NCBI GenBank assembly: GCA_034406715.1
Contig: CP137876.1
Span: 226,001-290,000 of the forward strand
Reading direction: 5' to 3'
DNA: 64,000 nucleotides
From: Rhodotorula mucilaginosa
Taxonomy: Eukaryota > Basidiomycota > Microbotryomycetes > Sporidiobolales > Sporidiobolaceae
The position numbers were made by a program, and so were the translations under genes. Under the pieces are notes generated by a model that saw only the letters and a program-made list of their open reading frames with translations, ran no database searches and had not been told where the DNA came from. Positions 20,795 through 35,746 of this stretch are shown here, one piece after another. Every line of letters starts with the position of its first letter. The stretch's first letter is position 1.

Positions 20795-22772
20795 ATGGCC
20801 ACAGCGACGTCGCCGACATCATCATCCGCTGTTTCGCCCAACGCGACCCTCAAAGTCCCGCAGCAGCACGCAGGTGCACGTGGACAGCAGCCTGCCTCCA
20901 GTCCTCCTGCTCAGCTCGCCCGCGCAGACTCGATGGCCTCGTCGGCGTCGGCCTCGTCCTCACCGCCGCGCCGGGACCCGACGGCCGTCAACCCCGCAAC
21001 CGCTCGGAGCAGGCAGCAGCGCGCCCGCTCACGCTCCCCGGCACCCGCACCCGCGACGACCCACTCGCTCTCGGCGCTCCATGCCTCGCCGCCCCTCTCG
21101 GCCCCGTCCCCTACCGGATCGGGAGGCAGCGGCGGCGCTCTTCCTTCCCCAGCCAGCAGATCCGGACCGCCAGTCTCGGCGGCTGCAGCAGCTGCGTTCG
21201 CAACTCGCCCGGCTCCCGTCGTCCCTCCGAGTCCGTCCGTACCCGCCACGCCAGCGTTCAGTCGCCCGACCAGCCCGCACCCGTCGGCTTCTTCAAGGCC
21301 AAAGGAGGAACCCTCGAGTCCGGTCAGGAGCCGCGGCGATTCCTCGGACGGCGCCACCCTCAGTCAGAGTGCCAGCCAGGTCGACCTGAACCATATCTTT
21401 GAGCGAGGTGAGTCGAGGCCGCGTTTTGGCGCCGCGCCTTTTCCGGACGGCGATCTCTGATCTTTTTTCGACGTGGGGCGAGGCAGATGTCGAGTTCCCG
21501 ACGACGCACCACATCACCCCGTCAGAAGCCGTCGATGTCGCTGTACCGCCCGTCTTGACCGAAGCCGCCGTCGCGCTCTCGGCGGCCGACGACGACCCGA
21601 TCGCTTCCCGCGACCTCGCCGCCCTGGTCCTTGATGCCGAGCAGGATGCCCAAGCCAACTCGGGCTGGTCATCTCCGGTGTTGCCTCCGGGCGTCTCTCT
21701 GCACCAGTGGCACCAGCAGCAGCAGCAGCAACAACAGCACCAGCACCACTCGCCGCGCCAACTCTCGCAGACGAGCTACGCCAATTCGAGTCGGTCACCC
21801 GTCCGCGGCATGCGTTCCTTCTCGCCCGATTCGAGCTCGGGCGGCAGGGGCGACGGTCGCGCCGCCAGTCCCGGCAGCTCGTACTTTTCCGCCGGCACGC
21901 CGCCGACCTCGACCGGAGGCGGGAGTCCCCCGCCGGCGTCGATGGCGGCGTCGGTGCAGTCGACCGCGACCGCCGCGTTTGGACCTTTCTCGCAGCGCCT
22001 CGCCGAGGCACTCGAGAACGAGGCGAGCAAGCTGCCGGTCGGACTGACGGGCGCTTCCGCTGCCTCGGTCGCCGCCGCCAAGGCTACTGCGCAGTCCACC
22101 AGCTCCCCCGAGGCGACGAGTCCGCGCTCCGACGCCTCATCGCCTTCGAGGCGCAGCTCGCAGAATGTCCTGAGCCCGAACCTCTTGCGTCCGTTCCCGA
22201 CCGGCTCCCCGTCGGCCGTCTCGAGCAGCTCCGAAGACCCCTTCGCCGTCGCGAGTCCCTCACCGCTCCCGTCGCCGAGCCTCACCGGAAGCTCGTCACT
22301 TCAACCGCCTACGACTTCGGCGTCTTCGAGCGCGACCCCGACTCCAGCTTCGATCGCTCTCGCCAACGCAACCGGCACGACAGCGGCGGGCCTCGCAGCT
22401 CCGCACCCGCGCAAACTCAGTTTTGCGACCTACGCGGACCTCGTCAACGAAGAGCGCCTCGCCGAACTGACGGGTGAACGTCTCGCGCCTGAAGCTTCCA
22501 CCCCTGGCGGCGCGTCCGGCACGGGCGCTCAGACTCCCGGAGGAGCCGGTTCGATGGCGCCTTCGCCTGGAGGAGGGGTCGGGGGCGCCATGGCCCTCTC
22601 GAGGAGCCGGAGCGGGACTTACTCGTCGTCCGGGATCGTTGAGCAACTCGAGTCGCGACTCGCAGCTACGGGACTCGGCATCAAGGGAACGGTCCCGAGC
22701 GCAGCTGGTGGCGGCAGTGGTGCCTCGGGGACGGCAACGGCAACGGCGGCGGCGGCGGCCGCCCCAGCTTGA
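20795..22772 (+). CDS. Disordered Ser/Pro/Ala-rich protein of unknown function
   Basis: Two exons (20795-21407, 21487-22772) joined in phase by a 79-nt intron encode 632 residues. The family is not recognised. Almost all of it is low complexity: Ser/Pro/Ala stretches with many SP and TP sites suited to proline-directed kinases, a Gln/His tract at about residues 290-305, and a poly-Ala end. Two islands look ordered: DVEFPTTHHITPSEAVDVAV straddling the splice, and KLSFATYADLVNEERLAELT near residues 515-535. Islands of this kind in disordered proteins often bind a regulator such as a phosphatase or cyclin, but nothing here says which. Start at 20795 is the first in-frame ATG after a stop. Codon usage matches its neighbours. 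Confidence 0.75.
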
Positions 22773-23212
22773 ACGTTCACCTCGGTCACGGGTTTGCCCT
22801 TTTGTATCTATACCATCGTTTCGCCGTCTGCCGCGCTCACCGAATCGTTCGCGTCTTGCTTTACCAACGGGTTGTATGATGCGTCTTTCCCTCTCGTCCA
22901 CGCTCGCTTCTCACCGCTTCCTGTAGTCTCGCCACGAAATCCTAAAGTAGTCATAACGTTCAGCTCCGCTGTGCCTTGTCTCTTCTCCGTCCGTGCCGCT
23001 TCCTGTGCTTGAGCACCGCGATCCTTTTTTTGCCTCCGAAGGCGACGACACGTGCAAAATTGCGCTGCAGGAACTCCGCAGCGGGGTCTCGGTCCTCGAT
23101 CACACTCAACTGCCAGCTCGCATTAAAGCAGTTGACTGCACACATCACGGGACGGACTCAGCGCGCTGCAGTGGTTTGACTGCAAGCTACAGAGCGTTCG
23201 CGCCCCGGGGCT
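22773..23212. other. Tandem intergenic region
   Basis: 440 bp upstream of the TPT-family transporter. Nothing further recognised. Confidence 0.45.
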
Positions 23213-24711
23213 ATGGCAGTACCGGTTCAGCAGCTGCCGGTTCGACTCGGAGACGACGACGCTTCGGAGGGGGAACACGACTCGCGGTCGTCGTTCACCA
23301 TCGCCATACCGTCAGAATCGACGATTACTGCATCTGAACGAGGTCTTCCGCCCAAGGCGACGAGATCCTGGATCCCGAAGCAGCGGAGAACGCCCATTCT
23401 CGTGTTGGCCTGGATCGCACTGAGTTCCAGCGTCATCTTGAATAGTGAGTACAGAGCTCTAGAGGCTGTTACAGTGAAGCTCTTTACTGATCACGCGAGA
23501 CTGGTATAGATCGGTATATTCTGATCGACAAAGGGTTCGACTTTCCCATCACCTTGACGACCATCCATCTCCTTTTCCAGACGATTGGTACGTACAGCGA
23601 GGAGCCATTCTGCTCGCGGACCAGCTTATAACGACGAACCGACGCAGCCACACGCGTCCTGCATCGCTACACGCAACTCATCTCGGGGCCGAACCCCGAA
23701 CGGGCCGAGTATGTTCCGGTGGCGTCCAGCGAAGCGACCGAGATGATGGAAGACGACAGCCGCATATCGCACGACTCGTTCGAGCGGCATAGCGAACCGT
23801 CCTACGGTCCTCAAGAATGGAAGCGGTACAGCGTCGAGATGGACAGGCAAACGTGGGCGAAGCGCATGTGAGCAAAGGTTTTTCGCAGCTGCGGCGGACC
23901 CATGCCTCTACCAGGAGCTAACGAGATTGGCCTGAAACAGCGTACCCATCGCTGTGCTCTTCTCCTTGTCGCTTGTTCTGTCCAATTGGGCCTACCTGTA
24001 TTGCTCGGTCGCGTTCATCCACATCCTCAAGAGTTTCGCGCCGGTCGCGATCCTCCTCGCCGCCTTTGCCTTCCGGACCAAGGCGTTCTCGCAAGTCGCG
24101 CATAAACGGATTCATCACAGACAGCAAGCTAACTCGTAGTGCCCGACCACAGCCTTCTTCTCCTCGGCATCGTGATCGTCATTTCGACCGGCGTCGGTAT
24201 CGCAAGTTATGGCCAGGTCGACTTCTCCCGAATCGGGTTCGCGATCCAGATGACTGCCATCGTCGTCGAGGCGACCCGCGTCACCCTCATTCAGATCATC
24301 CTCGCGCCACCTCCGGCGCCAAAACAGGGCGAAGTGGCCCCCGCGCCGCTTGCGCCCGCCCTCGCGACGGGCATGTCCCCTCTCAAGTCGCTCTACTTTT
24401 TCGCGCCAGCCGGACTGGCCGTCAACCTCGTCTTCCTCGTCGCTATCGAGGGTCTGCCGGCTTTGCGAGCACTGCCGCGACTCGGGGTGTTTCAAATCCT
24501 CGGCAACGCCTCCTTGACATTCGCTCTCAACCTCTCGTCGATCATGCTCATCGGCATCTCGGCCATGGTCATTGGCTTCGCCAAAATCTTCAAGGACGTC
24601 CTCATGGTGATCCTGCCGGTGGTCCTTCTGGGGGAGAGTCTCTCCGCTCTGCAGTTCGGAGGATATGCGATCGCAACGGCGGGTCTCGTTGCATACAAAG
24701 TCTTTGGGTAG
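23213..24711 (+). CDS. TPT/DUF250-family sugar-phosphate or nucleotide-sugar transporter
   Basis: Multi-pass membrane exchanger of the drug/metabolite superfamily, most likely in Golgi or ER. Five exons (23213-23444, 23510-23587, 23648-23867, 23941-24090, 24153-24711) give 412 residues with roughly ten hydrophobic helices. Typical features are NWAYLYCSVAFIHILKSFAP in the centre (family pattern SVAFxQxxKAxxP), STGVGIASYGQVDFSRIGF, TAIVVEATRVTLIQIIL, and the end FAKIFKDVLMVILPVV plus FGGYAIATAGLVAYKVFG. A charged loop of about 60 residues sits after helix 2. The intron at 24091-24152 starts with GC (GCAAGT); any GT donor nearby breaks the frame. Substrate cannot be read from sequence. Convergent with STU1; stops are 115 bp apart. 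Confidence 0.88.
24091..24152 (+). other. GC-AG intron in the TPT transporter
   Basis: Donor GCAAGT, branch GCTAACT, acceptor CCACAG. It joins TTC TC to C CTT and so restores the conserved KAFSLLLLGIVIVIS. The GT three bases downstream would be out of frame. Confidence 0.8.
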
Positions 24712-24826
24712 ATTCCTGCATACCTAGAAGCATACCACTTGTATTTACTTTCTGTTACCAGTATCTTCTGCATCAGACTACGGCTACAGTTTGCGCGCGT
24801 CTCCGCGCGAAGATTTGGGAAGACTG

Positions 24827-27800
24827 TCATCTCCTTCTGGCGATATAGTACGCCACAAGATTGCGCTGATCCGGTCGAAGACCACTGACGAGTTCGTCGA
24901 GTCGCTGGGCAGAGACGCCGTCCGCATCGTCGTCATCCGCGATCGCTGATGATGCGAGAGCGGATTGGGCCGATACGAGCGCCATGATCGCAGCTCGTCG
25001 CAAATCGCCCGAGTCGGCGTCCTCGAGAGCCCTGCGGATCAGGTCGGCCCACTGCGGTAACACATCTTCGACCACTTCGCCGGGGAGACGTTCGAGGAAG
25101 TTGCCAAAGAGCCGCAGCGCGAGCGTAAAGGAGCCGGGCGTGGGTGCAGTCTCAGAAGAGGCAGACAGGTAGGTCGAGAGTGCCGGCTTCAGGACGCCGA
25201 GACCGTACACGGGTTCGAGACGAGCTGCAAAAGTGCTCGAGATCACCTCCGTCGCGGCAATGCTCTGTCGATGCGCACAAGAAAAAGTGGTCAGTATCTG
25301 AGCGCTTCTCGAGCTGTCCAATAGCAATCGTCTCACATTGCGAGTCGATCTTTCGCGGAGCGTGAAGAGGAGCTCAAAGAGGTTCGCTTCTGCCCCGACG
25401 AAGCAAGGGAACTGATTTTCGACAAGGTCTCGCAAGAGGCGGAGAGCGGCATCGTGCACGGGCTCGGTCTGGCGTCCGTGAAGCAAAGTTCAGCTTGCGA
25501 TACCACACTCGAACATGCAAAGTGGCGAAAACACGCACGAGGTCTCCCTCAGGCCGAAGCAGCAGAGCTTCGAGTCTGTCGTAGATCTTGTTGAAGGCTC
25601 GGTCTTCGCGCCAGAACGAGACGCTCGGCTGCTGCGACTCCGCCACATTGTCTTCGAGTCCGGCGAACGGATCCGAAACCGAACCGATCGCGCCCGCAGC
25701 GTCGTCCCCCATCGGTACCTTCCGAGACAGCTCCGAAAGTTCACGGAGGACACTCGAGTCCCCGGCAGGACGATTAGTTCTGCAAAGGTCCGCGACGAGC
25801 TTTGCGAGTCCGGCTCGTTGTTCGTCGCTGACAGTCACCTCCGGCTCGGACTGAGCGCCAAGCGGATTGCTGCTCAACGGAGGAGTTCCGGCACGCTGAC
25901 GAGTCCACCAGCCGCCGCGTCCGGCCACCGCACCGGTCGCATCGCGAGGATCGGGACTGTCCTCAAATGCGGCGAGGTTCGAGCCACCACCGCCGGCGCG
26001 CGCGAACCTCTTCAATGCAGGATTCGGCAACGGCGTCGAGAACGCCTCAGCGACTCCTGGAGTAGTCCGTGCCGCGATGCGGTCGGTCCGGGGAGTCGCG
26101 CCGGTAGGACTGAGAGCCGTTCCTGGAGAGAAGACGCGCTGGTCGGCGTCTTCGGCTTCTTCCAGCGAGAGTTCGAGCAACCGTTCGGCGGCCAGTTCGG
26201 CTTGACGAGCCTGATCGCGCAGCGCGTCGTCGACGATCGACTCGGGAACGTGGTCGTGGTGAACCGATGGTGAGGACACGGTCGCTTCGGCGGCGGAGGA
26301 GGACGACTGAGCGTCACAAGCTCGCGGCGACATGGTGCCGGTCGAAGAAAACGTCTGTCGAGGTAGCGGCGGCGATCGCCTTCGTGTAGGCGTTTCGAGT
26401 TGAGGAGGCCGTCCAGCCATCGATGGAGACGATGGAGACTCTGGGACAGCAGGTACAGGCGGCGGTAGAGGCGACTCGTCGCCGACCTCGAGGAAGCCGC
26501 CTGTTTGCGATCGAGGAGGAGGAACGCCGTTCTCCTTGTCGGCGAGCATCTTTTTCCGAGCAGCCATCATCGCCTCTCGCACCGACGGTTTCTTGCTCGC
26601 TCCGTTTGAGCGAGTTTGCAGTGGCGAGGAGGTGGAGGAGGCTGTTGTCGGCGAAGGGTGGGTAGCCCGCGCTGCAGAAGTCGCGGCGCGCACAGGCGAC
26701 GTCACGGAACCGGTTGCTACTGCGGCGGAGGCGGGTTCGGCGCGGCTCGTCGGCTGCTGCAGTACAGCTTTTGCCTTGTCGAGCACTTTCCTCCCACTCG
26801 CGTCGAGTCCGGCAGCGACCGCTGCAGCCCGCTCCGGCCAGACTTTTTCGAACTCCCAGAATGCCGTCCTCGAGGTTTCCCTCACTTGGGGATTCGCGTC
26901 GACCAGGCCTTTCCCGATCGCCCCTGCGAGCACCTCAGTACCTCCGCTAGAATCGAGGGCGGTTTTCGAGCGCGTCGAGCGCATGACGCGCAAGAGGGTG
27001 ACGACGTGCTGCGCGCCAAATTGCCTAGCCGACACCGTCTTTTCGTTCAGGAGCGCGACGACGAGCTGGATCGTCCGGAGGTGAAGATTCGAATGCTCGA
27101 GCAAGGTCGTGACGGTCGCTTGTGACCCGGCCGCGACTATTTTTTTCGTCTGTCCAGCGACGGACAGGCAGTGTGAGAGGAAAGGGTCGAGGAGGTGCTC
27201 GGTCGTGGGTGAGGGGGGCAGGGTGACTGCGAGTTCCGAGATGAGCGAGAGGGCCGAGAGGGCGACGGTCGTCCGGAGAGAGGAAGCCTGCGAGGATGGA
27301 GCGAGAGAGAGATCGGGTCAGTCTTGGCATGGACGTGGCGCACCGAGCCTCTTTAGGGAGGAAATTGTGTAGACAGACCGTCTTGATTATCCCCTCCTGC
27401 ACATCTCTGACATTCCGCACAAACGCCTCGCAAAGATCCCCCCTGCCAGTCACTCCGCCGGCAATCATCCCACGCATGCGAGCCACGCTCCGGTCCCTCG
27501 CGGTCCAGTTATGTTCCGTCTCGCGGCCTTCGAACCCGGCTCGCATCGCGGTGAATTCGGCGTCGAGGTCTCGCTCCGAGGCGATGTAGACGGGAGCAAG
27601 GTCGGGAGCAGAGGTGGACGTGGATGCTGACGGGGTGAGAGCCGCTCCTCCGGGCAGCGATGTAGACGCGGACGCCGCGTTGTAATCGTTAGAAGGACCC
27701 AAGGCGTCTCCAACAGGTGCATGCGAGCTGTGCACCGCAGAAGCTGTCGTCGTCGCCGACGATGGCGAAGTCGCACCACCACCACCGGAGGAGGATAGGC

Positions 27801-28600
27801 TACGATCGAGAGACTGGCGGACGCCTCCCAGCACTTGCGCGAGGATCTGATCCTGTATCTTGGGGGCTACGCCGACGCGCTGCATCTCCTTTTTGAGGTC
27901 GGCGCGTGCGGCGTCCGACACGGCCGGGTCGGTAAAGATCCGGATGGTCGAGTCGAGAGCGGCGAATCGGACGTGCGGGTCTGCGTCGGCGAGGAGTGGC
28001 AGGAGGAGGGGCGTGAATGGTCGGAGCGGCGGGAGTGTGTTGTGCGTGGAGTTGTTGGCACGGAGGGTCGCGAGGATGTGGACGGCCTGTTCCCTCGCGC
28101 GGGCGTTCTTGCTCGCAAAGCCGTTCTCTTTCAACCCAGCCTCGATCAGGGTCCAAGGTGCTGTTGCCGAGGAGGCGTCCGAGTGCAGCTGGAGGAGGGC
28201 GGCGTGGGCGGCGGCGATGATGACCCGGGCTGCGCTGGTTCGCGTCGCGGGTTTCGCGTCTGCGAGCTTTTCCCACGGCACGAGCTGAGTGAGGGCATAC
28301 TTGGGGGTACGGTGTTCTCGTCCAAGGGCGGCAAAGTAGGGTTCGAGTGCGGCGAGGGCGTGGTTCGAGACGAGCGAGTTTGACGATTTGAGGCACGGTT
28401 TGAGGGCTTGGACGAGGTCTCGGTCTCGGTCCAGAGCTTCTATGGATGCATCGGGTTGCTCGAGCTGGTGCTTGAGTGCCTCGAGAGCGTGTATGCGCTT
28501 GTCGGGGTCTGCATAGACGTGTTGAGTGAGCGAGGGGAGCGGGGGTGTCAAGTGGTGCGGGAGGGGACTGACCTGGATGATTGAGGAGAGCATAGTCCAT
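24827..28600 (-). CDS. STU1: CLASP-family microtubule rescue factor Stu1
   Basis: TOG-domain protein that promotes microtubule rescue and spindle stability, acting at spindle microtubules and kinetochores. Five exons (28600-28573, 28508-27379, 27287-25515, 25468-25337, 25264-24827) add up to 1,166 residues with every junction in phase. TOG/CLASP signatures: DPDKRIHALEALKHQL at the N-terminus, NWTARDRSVARMRGMI, EALVRNVRD-like AFVRNVRDVQEGIIKT, then GLVDANPQVRETSRTAFWEF and WPERAAAVAAGLD in the second domain. A long Ser/Pro/Arg-rich linker (binding region) follows, and a C-terminal HEAT-like domain ends in RPDQRNLVAYYIARRR. I chose MDYALLNHP at 28600 because the 64-nt intron then joins directly to DPDKRIHALEAL; a start at 28593 reading through is the alternative. 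Confidence 0.92.
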
Positions 28601-28783
28601 GCTCGCCTCTGGACTCTATCTCTGACTTACCAGTGGCTCTACAGTCCAGCTCGCTCGCTCGATCGGCTCGCCGCCTTGGCTCCCCGTTCCGCGTCAAACT
28701 TTTGCACCGCCTCCTCGCTCCTCGAGATGGAGTCAACTCTTTCTCTCTCGCACGTTCGGATATCATACACGAGACGAGACAGG

Positions 28784-30638
<1,855 letters not shown>

Positions 30639-30999
30639 ACTGGAAGGGGGTTCCGCCGGGCGCGCATCGCCATTTTCTCAAGTACATTGCAGGTTTATAG
30701 TCGAGGAGGAAGGGGAATCGTGATTTGTTAGTGTCTCGTTAGAAGCGGGTTTATTGTTCTCGTGTTTGTGTGTGACTCTCTCTCTCATTCTCTGCCAGCG
30801 CCAGTTTGGAATATAGACGCGCTCTTAGACTTCCCTCCGGATGAGCCCGGCTCAAAGCGCCGAGTTTGCGATTGAAGCTTGGGTTCATCCAACAAGCGAG
30901 ACATGGAAGGAACGAAATGGGGTATCAGATTGCGAGATGCGAAAAGAGGTATACTCGATCGGATAAAAAGGGGGGTATCTGGAAGAGAAGAATGGAGGC

Positions 31000-33900
31000 T
31001 CAGGCGAGCTCTCCAATGGGGTGCACGGAGGCGGAAACTGGGGCCGGGGTCTCGAGAGAGGCAGGGGGAGGAACCTGCGGCGACCTGGACCCGACCGTAC
31101 TGAGGTGGTCGTCCGGATCCGCCTCGTCGGCGTTGGCGAGCATGCGCTCGACCTCCTTCTTGCCGTTGTGCAGAGCGCGAAGCTTGATCGCCGAGGACAG
31201 CGCCTCGACGTACGTTTCGTACTTGACGCGCTCGGCGTTGAGGTGCTGCGCTTTGCGAGTCCAGTTGGCGAGCGCTTTGGTTGCATTCGAGCTCCGAGGT
31301 GAGTACTTTCGGGACCGGGGTGGGCAAAAACGTCAGTACAAACTTGCGGGACGTGGGCGCAGGAAACGAAAACTCACCAGTCGCGTCATCGGGCCTTTAA
31401 GGGCGTCGTGATGCGCAATCTCCTTCTGGAGAACAGTAAGGTAGCGCTTCAAGGCCTCGACTTGATGGTCCTCCGAGAGTTGGCTCGGCGCCAAAGGTGT
31501 CTGCGGAGGCTTCCACTCGTGGATGTGCATGCGATCATGCTCCGTAAGGGACGACGCCGCGTGGCGGAACGCCGTGCTCGCAAAGCTGCGACGACTGTGA
31601 CCGCTCCGGATGCTAGTCCGTTCGACTCGGTCGTCTGCCAAGTCGAGCGATGTGATGTCTGCGACGCGATTCCAGCCGTACTCCATGTTGGAAATGCCGC
31701 CGGCGAGCGGTTCGCGGGAAAGGCGGGCCGACCAGTAGTTGCACGTCGAGACCCACTCGGCGACGAGATCGGGCGTCCCCGCCTGAAAGAAGTAGCTGCC
31801 TCCGTCTGGCAGCGTGAAGACGTAACAGTGCGGCCGGCTCCGACTGTAGCCAGGCGGCGGGAGGGCGGAAGTCAACGCGTGGACGAGCGAGAGTGAACCG
31901 AGGTCGGAGGCCGTCGTCTGTAAAGCTTTATGTAGTCAGTCTCGAGCGCGTCGCTTCGGGAACACTAGAGCACCACGCACCGTCCAGTCGCCGCCACCCA
32001 TCGCCCCTCGCGAGCTCGATCCCGGACCGCCGCCGTTCGCTCCGAAGCGGAACATGCGCAACTGGCCAGCGGAGACGACGACGAAGACTCGCGTCCAGGC
32101 CTTGTCCTTGGATCGCTTGCCGGTCGTCTCCCAGAAATGCTTGCGTTCGAGAAGGCCCTCTTTGGCCCACGGCGCTCCGAGCAGGGCGAGCTCTTCATCG
32201 GTGACCTCGTCCAGACTCGCTTCGGACCGAGCGTCCTCCTCCTGTTGTTCCTTGATGATAGTATGCGCGAGGTTGCTCGCGAAGCCGATGGAGCCAGCCG
32301 CTCCTCGCTGCAGGATGGCAGCGGCACCGGAAGCCAAGCCCCAGTGTTCCTGAGCAAGAATCGGATGTCAGCCCGCCGAAGTACCGCCGCCTAAAGAGAA
32401 AAGAGAAGCTCACGTCGCTCGTGGAAGTGGCAGTGCTCGGTGTCGGACTGGCAGATCGTACTAGTTCGAGGGAAGAAGCCCCCAGGAGGGCACCGAGTCC
32501 CCGGACACTCGCTCGCTTGTGCGCGTTGGAGGTGGCGACGCCACTGATAGTCGAGCGCGAGCTGCGGTGACTCGTCCGTCGCTGCAAATTCGGGCTCCAC
32601 GTGGCGTACGGCGAAGAGTTTGGTACGAGCGAGGCTGACGAGTGTCCGCCTTCGGGCAAGTTGAGAAGTGATCCCGAGCCGCCCGACAATTGGTAGATCG
32701 GTTTGGCTTTGACGGCGGAGTACATCTCCTGCAAGGCGAGTACGATGTCAGCACGCGTCGCTCGAGGGCCGGACACTCGCAAAGAGTTGCTCGCCTTGAG
32801 AAGACCTTGTAACGAAGTTTCGAAAGATCGCTGCGAGAATGCCGAGTTGACCGTGAGGGCGCTATCGCTTCGTAGGGAAGCTCGAATGGGAGTGTCGGAG
32901 GTTCGTGCGCTCGTAGTTGTGGTCGACCTCGACATGGCTGGCGACGCAGGCAGGTTCAACGACGACGACGAGGGTGAGTCTTCCGGTGCTCGTTCGGCGA
33001 GTGATTTGCGATACCGAGACGACTGATCCAACGAAGCTCTCGACGCTCCAGCTTCTCGATTCCCGAAAACCGACGACGCATCCGAGAGCAAACCAGTCGG
33101 TTCCGCCGAGACCTTGTCCGGACCGAATAGCAAACCGGGAGTCGCGGTCGTTTCGACAGGGTCGGCTTGCGCACGCACAGCCTCGAGAGTGTTGCGGACG
33201 AATTGCTGTCGAGTCATGCGCGAATTCGAATCGACGACGTGCAGGTCGGTGTTGAGCAAGAGGATCGAGTATGTGACCGCGTGCACCACGTCTGTTCGTC
33301 GCAGTTCCGGGGGGTCAGTGCAGACCTCTGAAAGTTGGCTGGAGGACGGAAAGGCTCACCTGAGCTTCCGTACGGCGACTTTGGGTTCTGTTCGTAGTAC
33401 CACCGGCTGAACTGCTCGAGAATGCGATCGACTTGCTGCGTCTCCGCTTTGAGGTACAAGCGGCCGCACAAACGGCTGAAAATTGTGAAGCGAGGGACTT
33501 CGTCAGCCGCCATAATTCTCTTAGGAAGCGCATGCGCCAGAACTTACCGGAACGCGCCATCCAAGCGGAGTCCAGCAAAGTCGAATTTGCTCATGTAGTG
33601 CCGCAAAGTCGCCGAGCTGATTCGACTCGCCGCCCCGAGCCATTCCGCCGCCTTCCGACTCTGGATGAAAGACTCGTCGCCGTCCCAAAGCTGCTGCGCG
33701 ATCTCTTGCGCCTTGGCGTCGAGTTCGGGGTCGCCGAGCGCGTCGAGCGCCCTCAACTCGGCGGAACGGGCGATCCTGGAGCTGGGCCGAGGTGTCGAGG
33801 GCGTGCCGACGCTCGCGGGCGAACTGAGACCGACGATAGAAGAACGGCTGCCCTTGTTCTGGTTGCTCGATTGGTTTCCGTAGACAGCGTCGGCGCGAGC

Positions 33901-35746
33901 AAACGGAGACGACGCGCGAGAAGAGGAGCGCGGCGGTGTCGGATCTGTCCGCTCGAGAAACTCCTGCAGAGATTCGCTCGGGGAATGTTCATCGGCAGGC
34001 GCTGCATTTCGTCTCGTGTCATCGAGAACGAGAGGATCGCCGAGCAAGCCGGCGGTCGCGTCTGGATCGCGTTGGGTTTGAGACTCGGGGTGGCTCTGGA
34101 CCACCGGAGTGTGAAGACGAATCTCCGGCGCGCCAGTCTGAGATCTTGAAGTGGTCGGAAATGTATCGTTTGCGACTGCTTGAGCAAAACTTGCCCCTGA
34201 TCTTGCTCCTGGAGACGCTGCTGCCAAAGCTGGTGACGACTTCGCGCTCGATGGAACCGATTTGTCCGTCGCCTCTGGGATCAAGCCACGAGCGGTGTCG
34301 GGGTCCGGATCTAGAGCAATCACAGCTTCCGGAGTCTCGTCCATCATGCCGTCCATCACACCGTCGATCGCGGATTGCCATTTTCGCAGCTCTCGCCGGA
34401 GTCGATCCGCTTCCGAGCGAGGTGGCCGTGCCCGCGTGGACGAAGGCGAAGCGTCCGTCGTCTCGGAAGCAGTCGTCCTCGTATCGAGACGCTCGAGCGA
34501 GCTCATACTGGCGCTGCGGCGTCGCCGCGTCGACGGAGAAGGGAAGAACTGGGGAGTCGTCCTCGTGGCTGGCGCCGCGTCTCGAGGCCGGTCTCTTTTG
34601 GATGGAGATTGTTTCGGCGAAGGCGTCCTCAGGAGGAGTTCATCAGGGACGAGTCGGGACTTTGGTGGTGGGGTGGATGGACGCGCCGGCGGTTCGGGGG
34701 TGACGTGGTCGCCGAGAGGGAGGGGCGGGACGGGTGGCGGAAGGGACGCCATTGACGGGGCATTCGATGGGCCAGACGCAGGCACTGCTCTGGGACCAAG
34801 TGATAGTGTTGGCTCGGTCTATCGACGTATGTCAGCAGCTGCCTCTCGTGCTCGTTCAAGGGAATATCCAGCTCTTACTTTCGGTGCGTCCAGTTCTGCC
34901 GTCTGAGCGCCAAACCTGCGGGAGAACCGACTTGTTCTCCGCATTGTGCCGGCGAATCCCCTTTCGTACTGATCGTCGGAGCACTCAAGAGTCAGTGTTT
35001 GTGCTCCCGAATTAAGTCGGGGGTACTGGCGTTACCTTGTCCTGCTGGACCGTCTCGCCTGACTGGACGCGCGGTTTTCTGGGACTGAAGCCGAACGCGC
35101 CCGCGAGTGTCGTGTTCGAGGTACTGGCTCGACTCGCCGCCGATGCGAGGTTGGGTCGACCTGCTACGGCGTCCGAAGGGGGGAAGCGGACCGTGACGAC
35201 GGGAGCAGATTCAGCGGGCGCGGCAGAGCCGTGTCGGCTGCGAGGTTTGCGCGGCGAGTCGATCGCTCCGACCGCGACGAGCGAGTCGTAGTGCGTAGTG
35301 TCGCTTCCGCGGCGAGCGGTACCCTCAGCGGTTGGTATTCGGCTGCGAGCGTTGTCGTCGTCGAGTGAAGCGGTGGCAGAGGACGGTGGTGCGGCCGAAT
35401 CAGCGGCGTTAGAGTTGGCTGTTCGCCCGTCTCCTGCCGCCCGTCCTTCCATCACCGGCGCCGTACTTGCGTTGTCCGCCGAGGGGTCTTGCTGAGCGAG
35501 GTCCCGACTTGAATCCTCCACCGCTTCCGCCGCAGCTTGATCCGGTTCCCTGCTTCGTATCCTGACTGTATCTGTGTTTGCGAGCACCGAGTCGAAGTCT
35601 GCAGGCGATATGCGCGAGAGGCGGCGTGCGCTCCTTTGTTCCGAGTCGGCGTCGAGAAGAGGAGTCGGGGCGGGCGCAGCAGCGGCAGCGGGGCTCGGAG
35701 ACGGCGATGAAGGGTGGTGCAGTCGCTGAGCTGCTGCCTGCAGCAT
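31000..35746 (-). CDS. Sec7-PH Arf guanine-nucleotide exchange factor (Syt1/Yel1-like)
   Basis: Exchange factor loading Arf GTPases at Golgi or plasma membrane. About 1,400 residues in at least eight exons. The N-terminal 600 residues are Ser/Pro/Ala-rich and disordered. The Sec7 domain spans about 33800-33190: AEWLGA, HYMSKFDFAGLRLDGAFR, then LYLKAETQQVDRILEQFSRW (the glutamate of AET lies where the Sec7 catalytic finger is expected) and VVHAVTYSILLLNTDLHVV. A PH domain covers about 32190-31700, with KEGLLERKHFWE, AWTRVFVVVSAGQLRMF, HCYVFTLPDGGSYFFQAG and PDLVAEWVSTCNYW. The C-terminal segment has SNATKALANWTRKAQHLNAE and KYETYVEALSSAIKLR, shared with yeast Syt1 and related proteins. Start at 35746 (MLQAAAQRLHHP) is chosen because the longer frame to 35929 would overlap the divergent CSN12-like gene. 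Confidence 0.87.
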
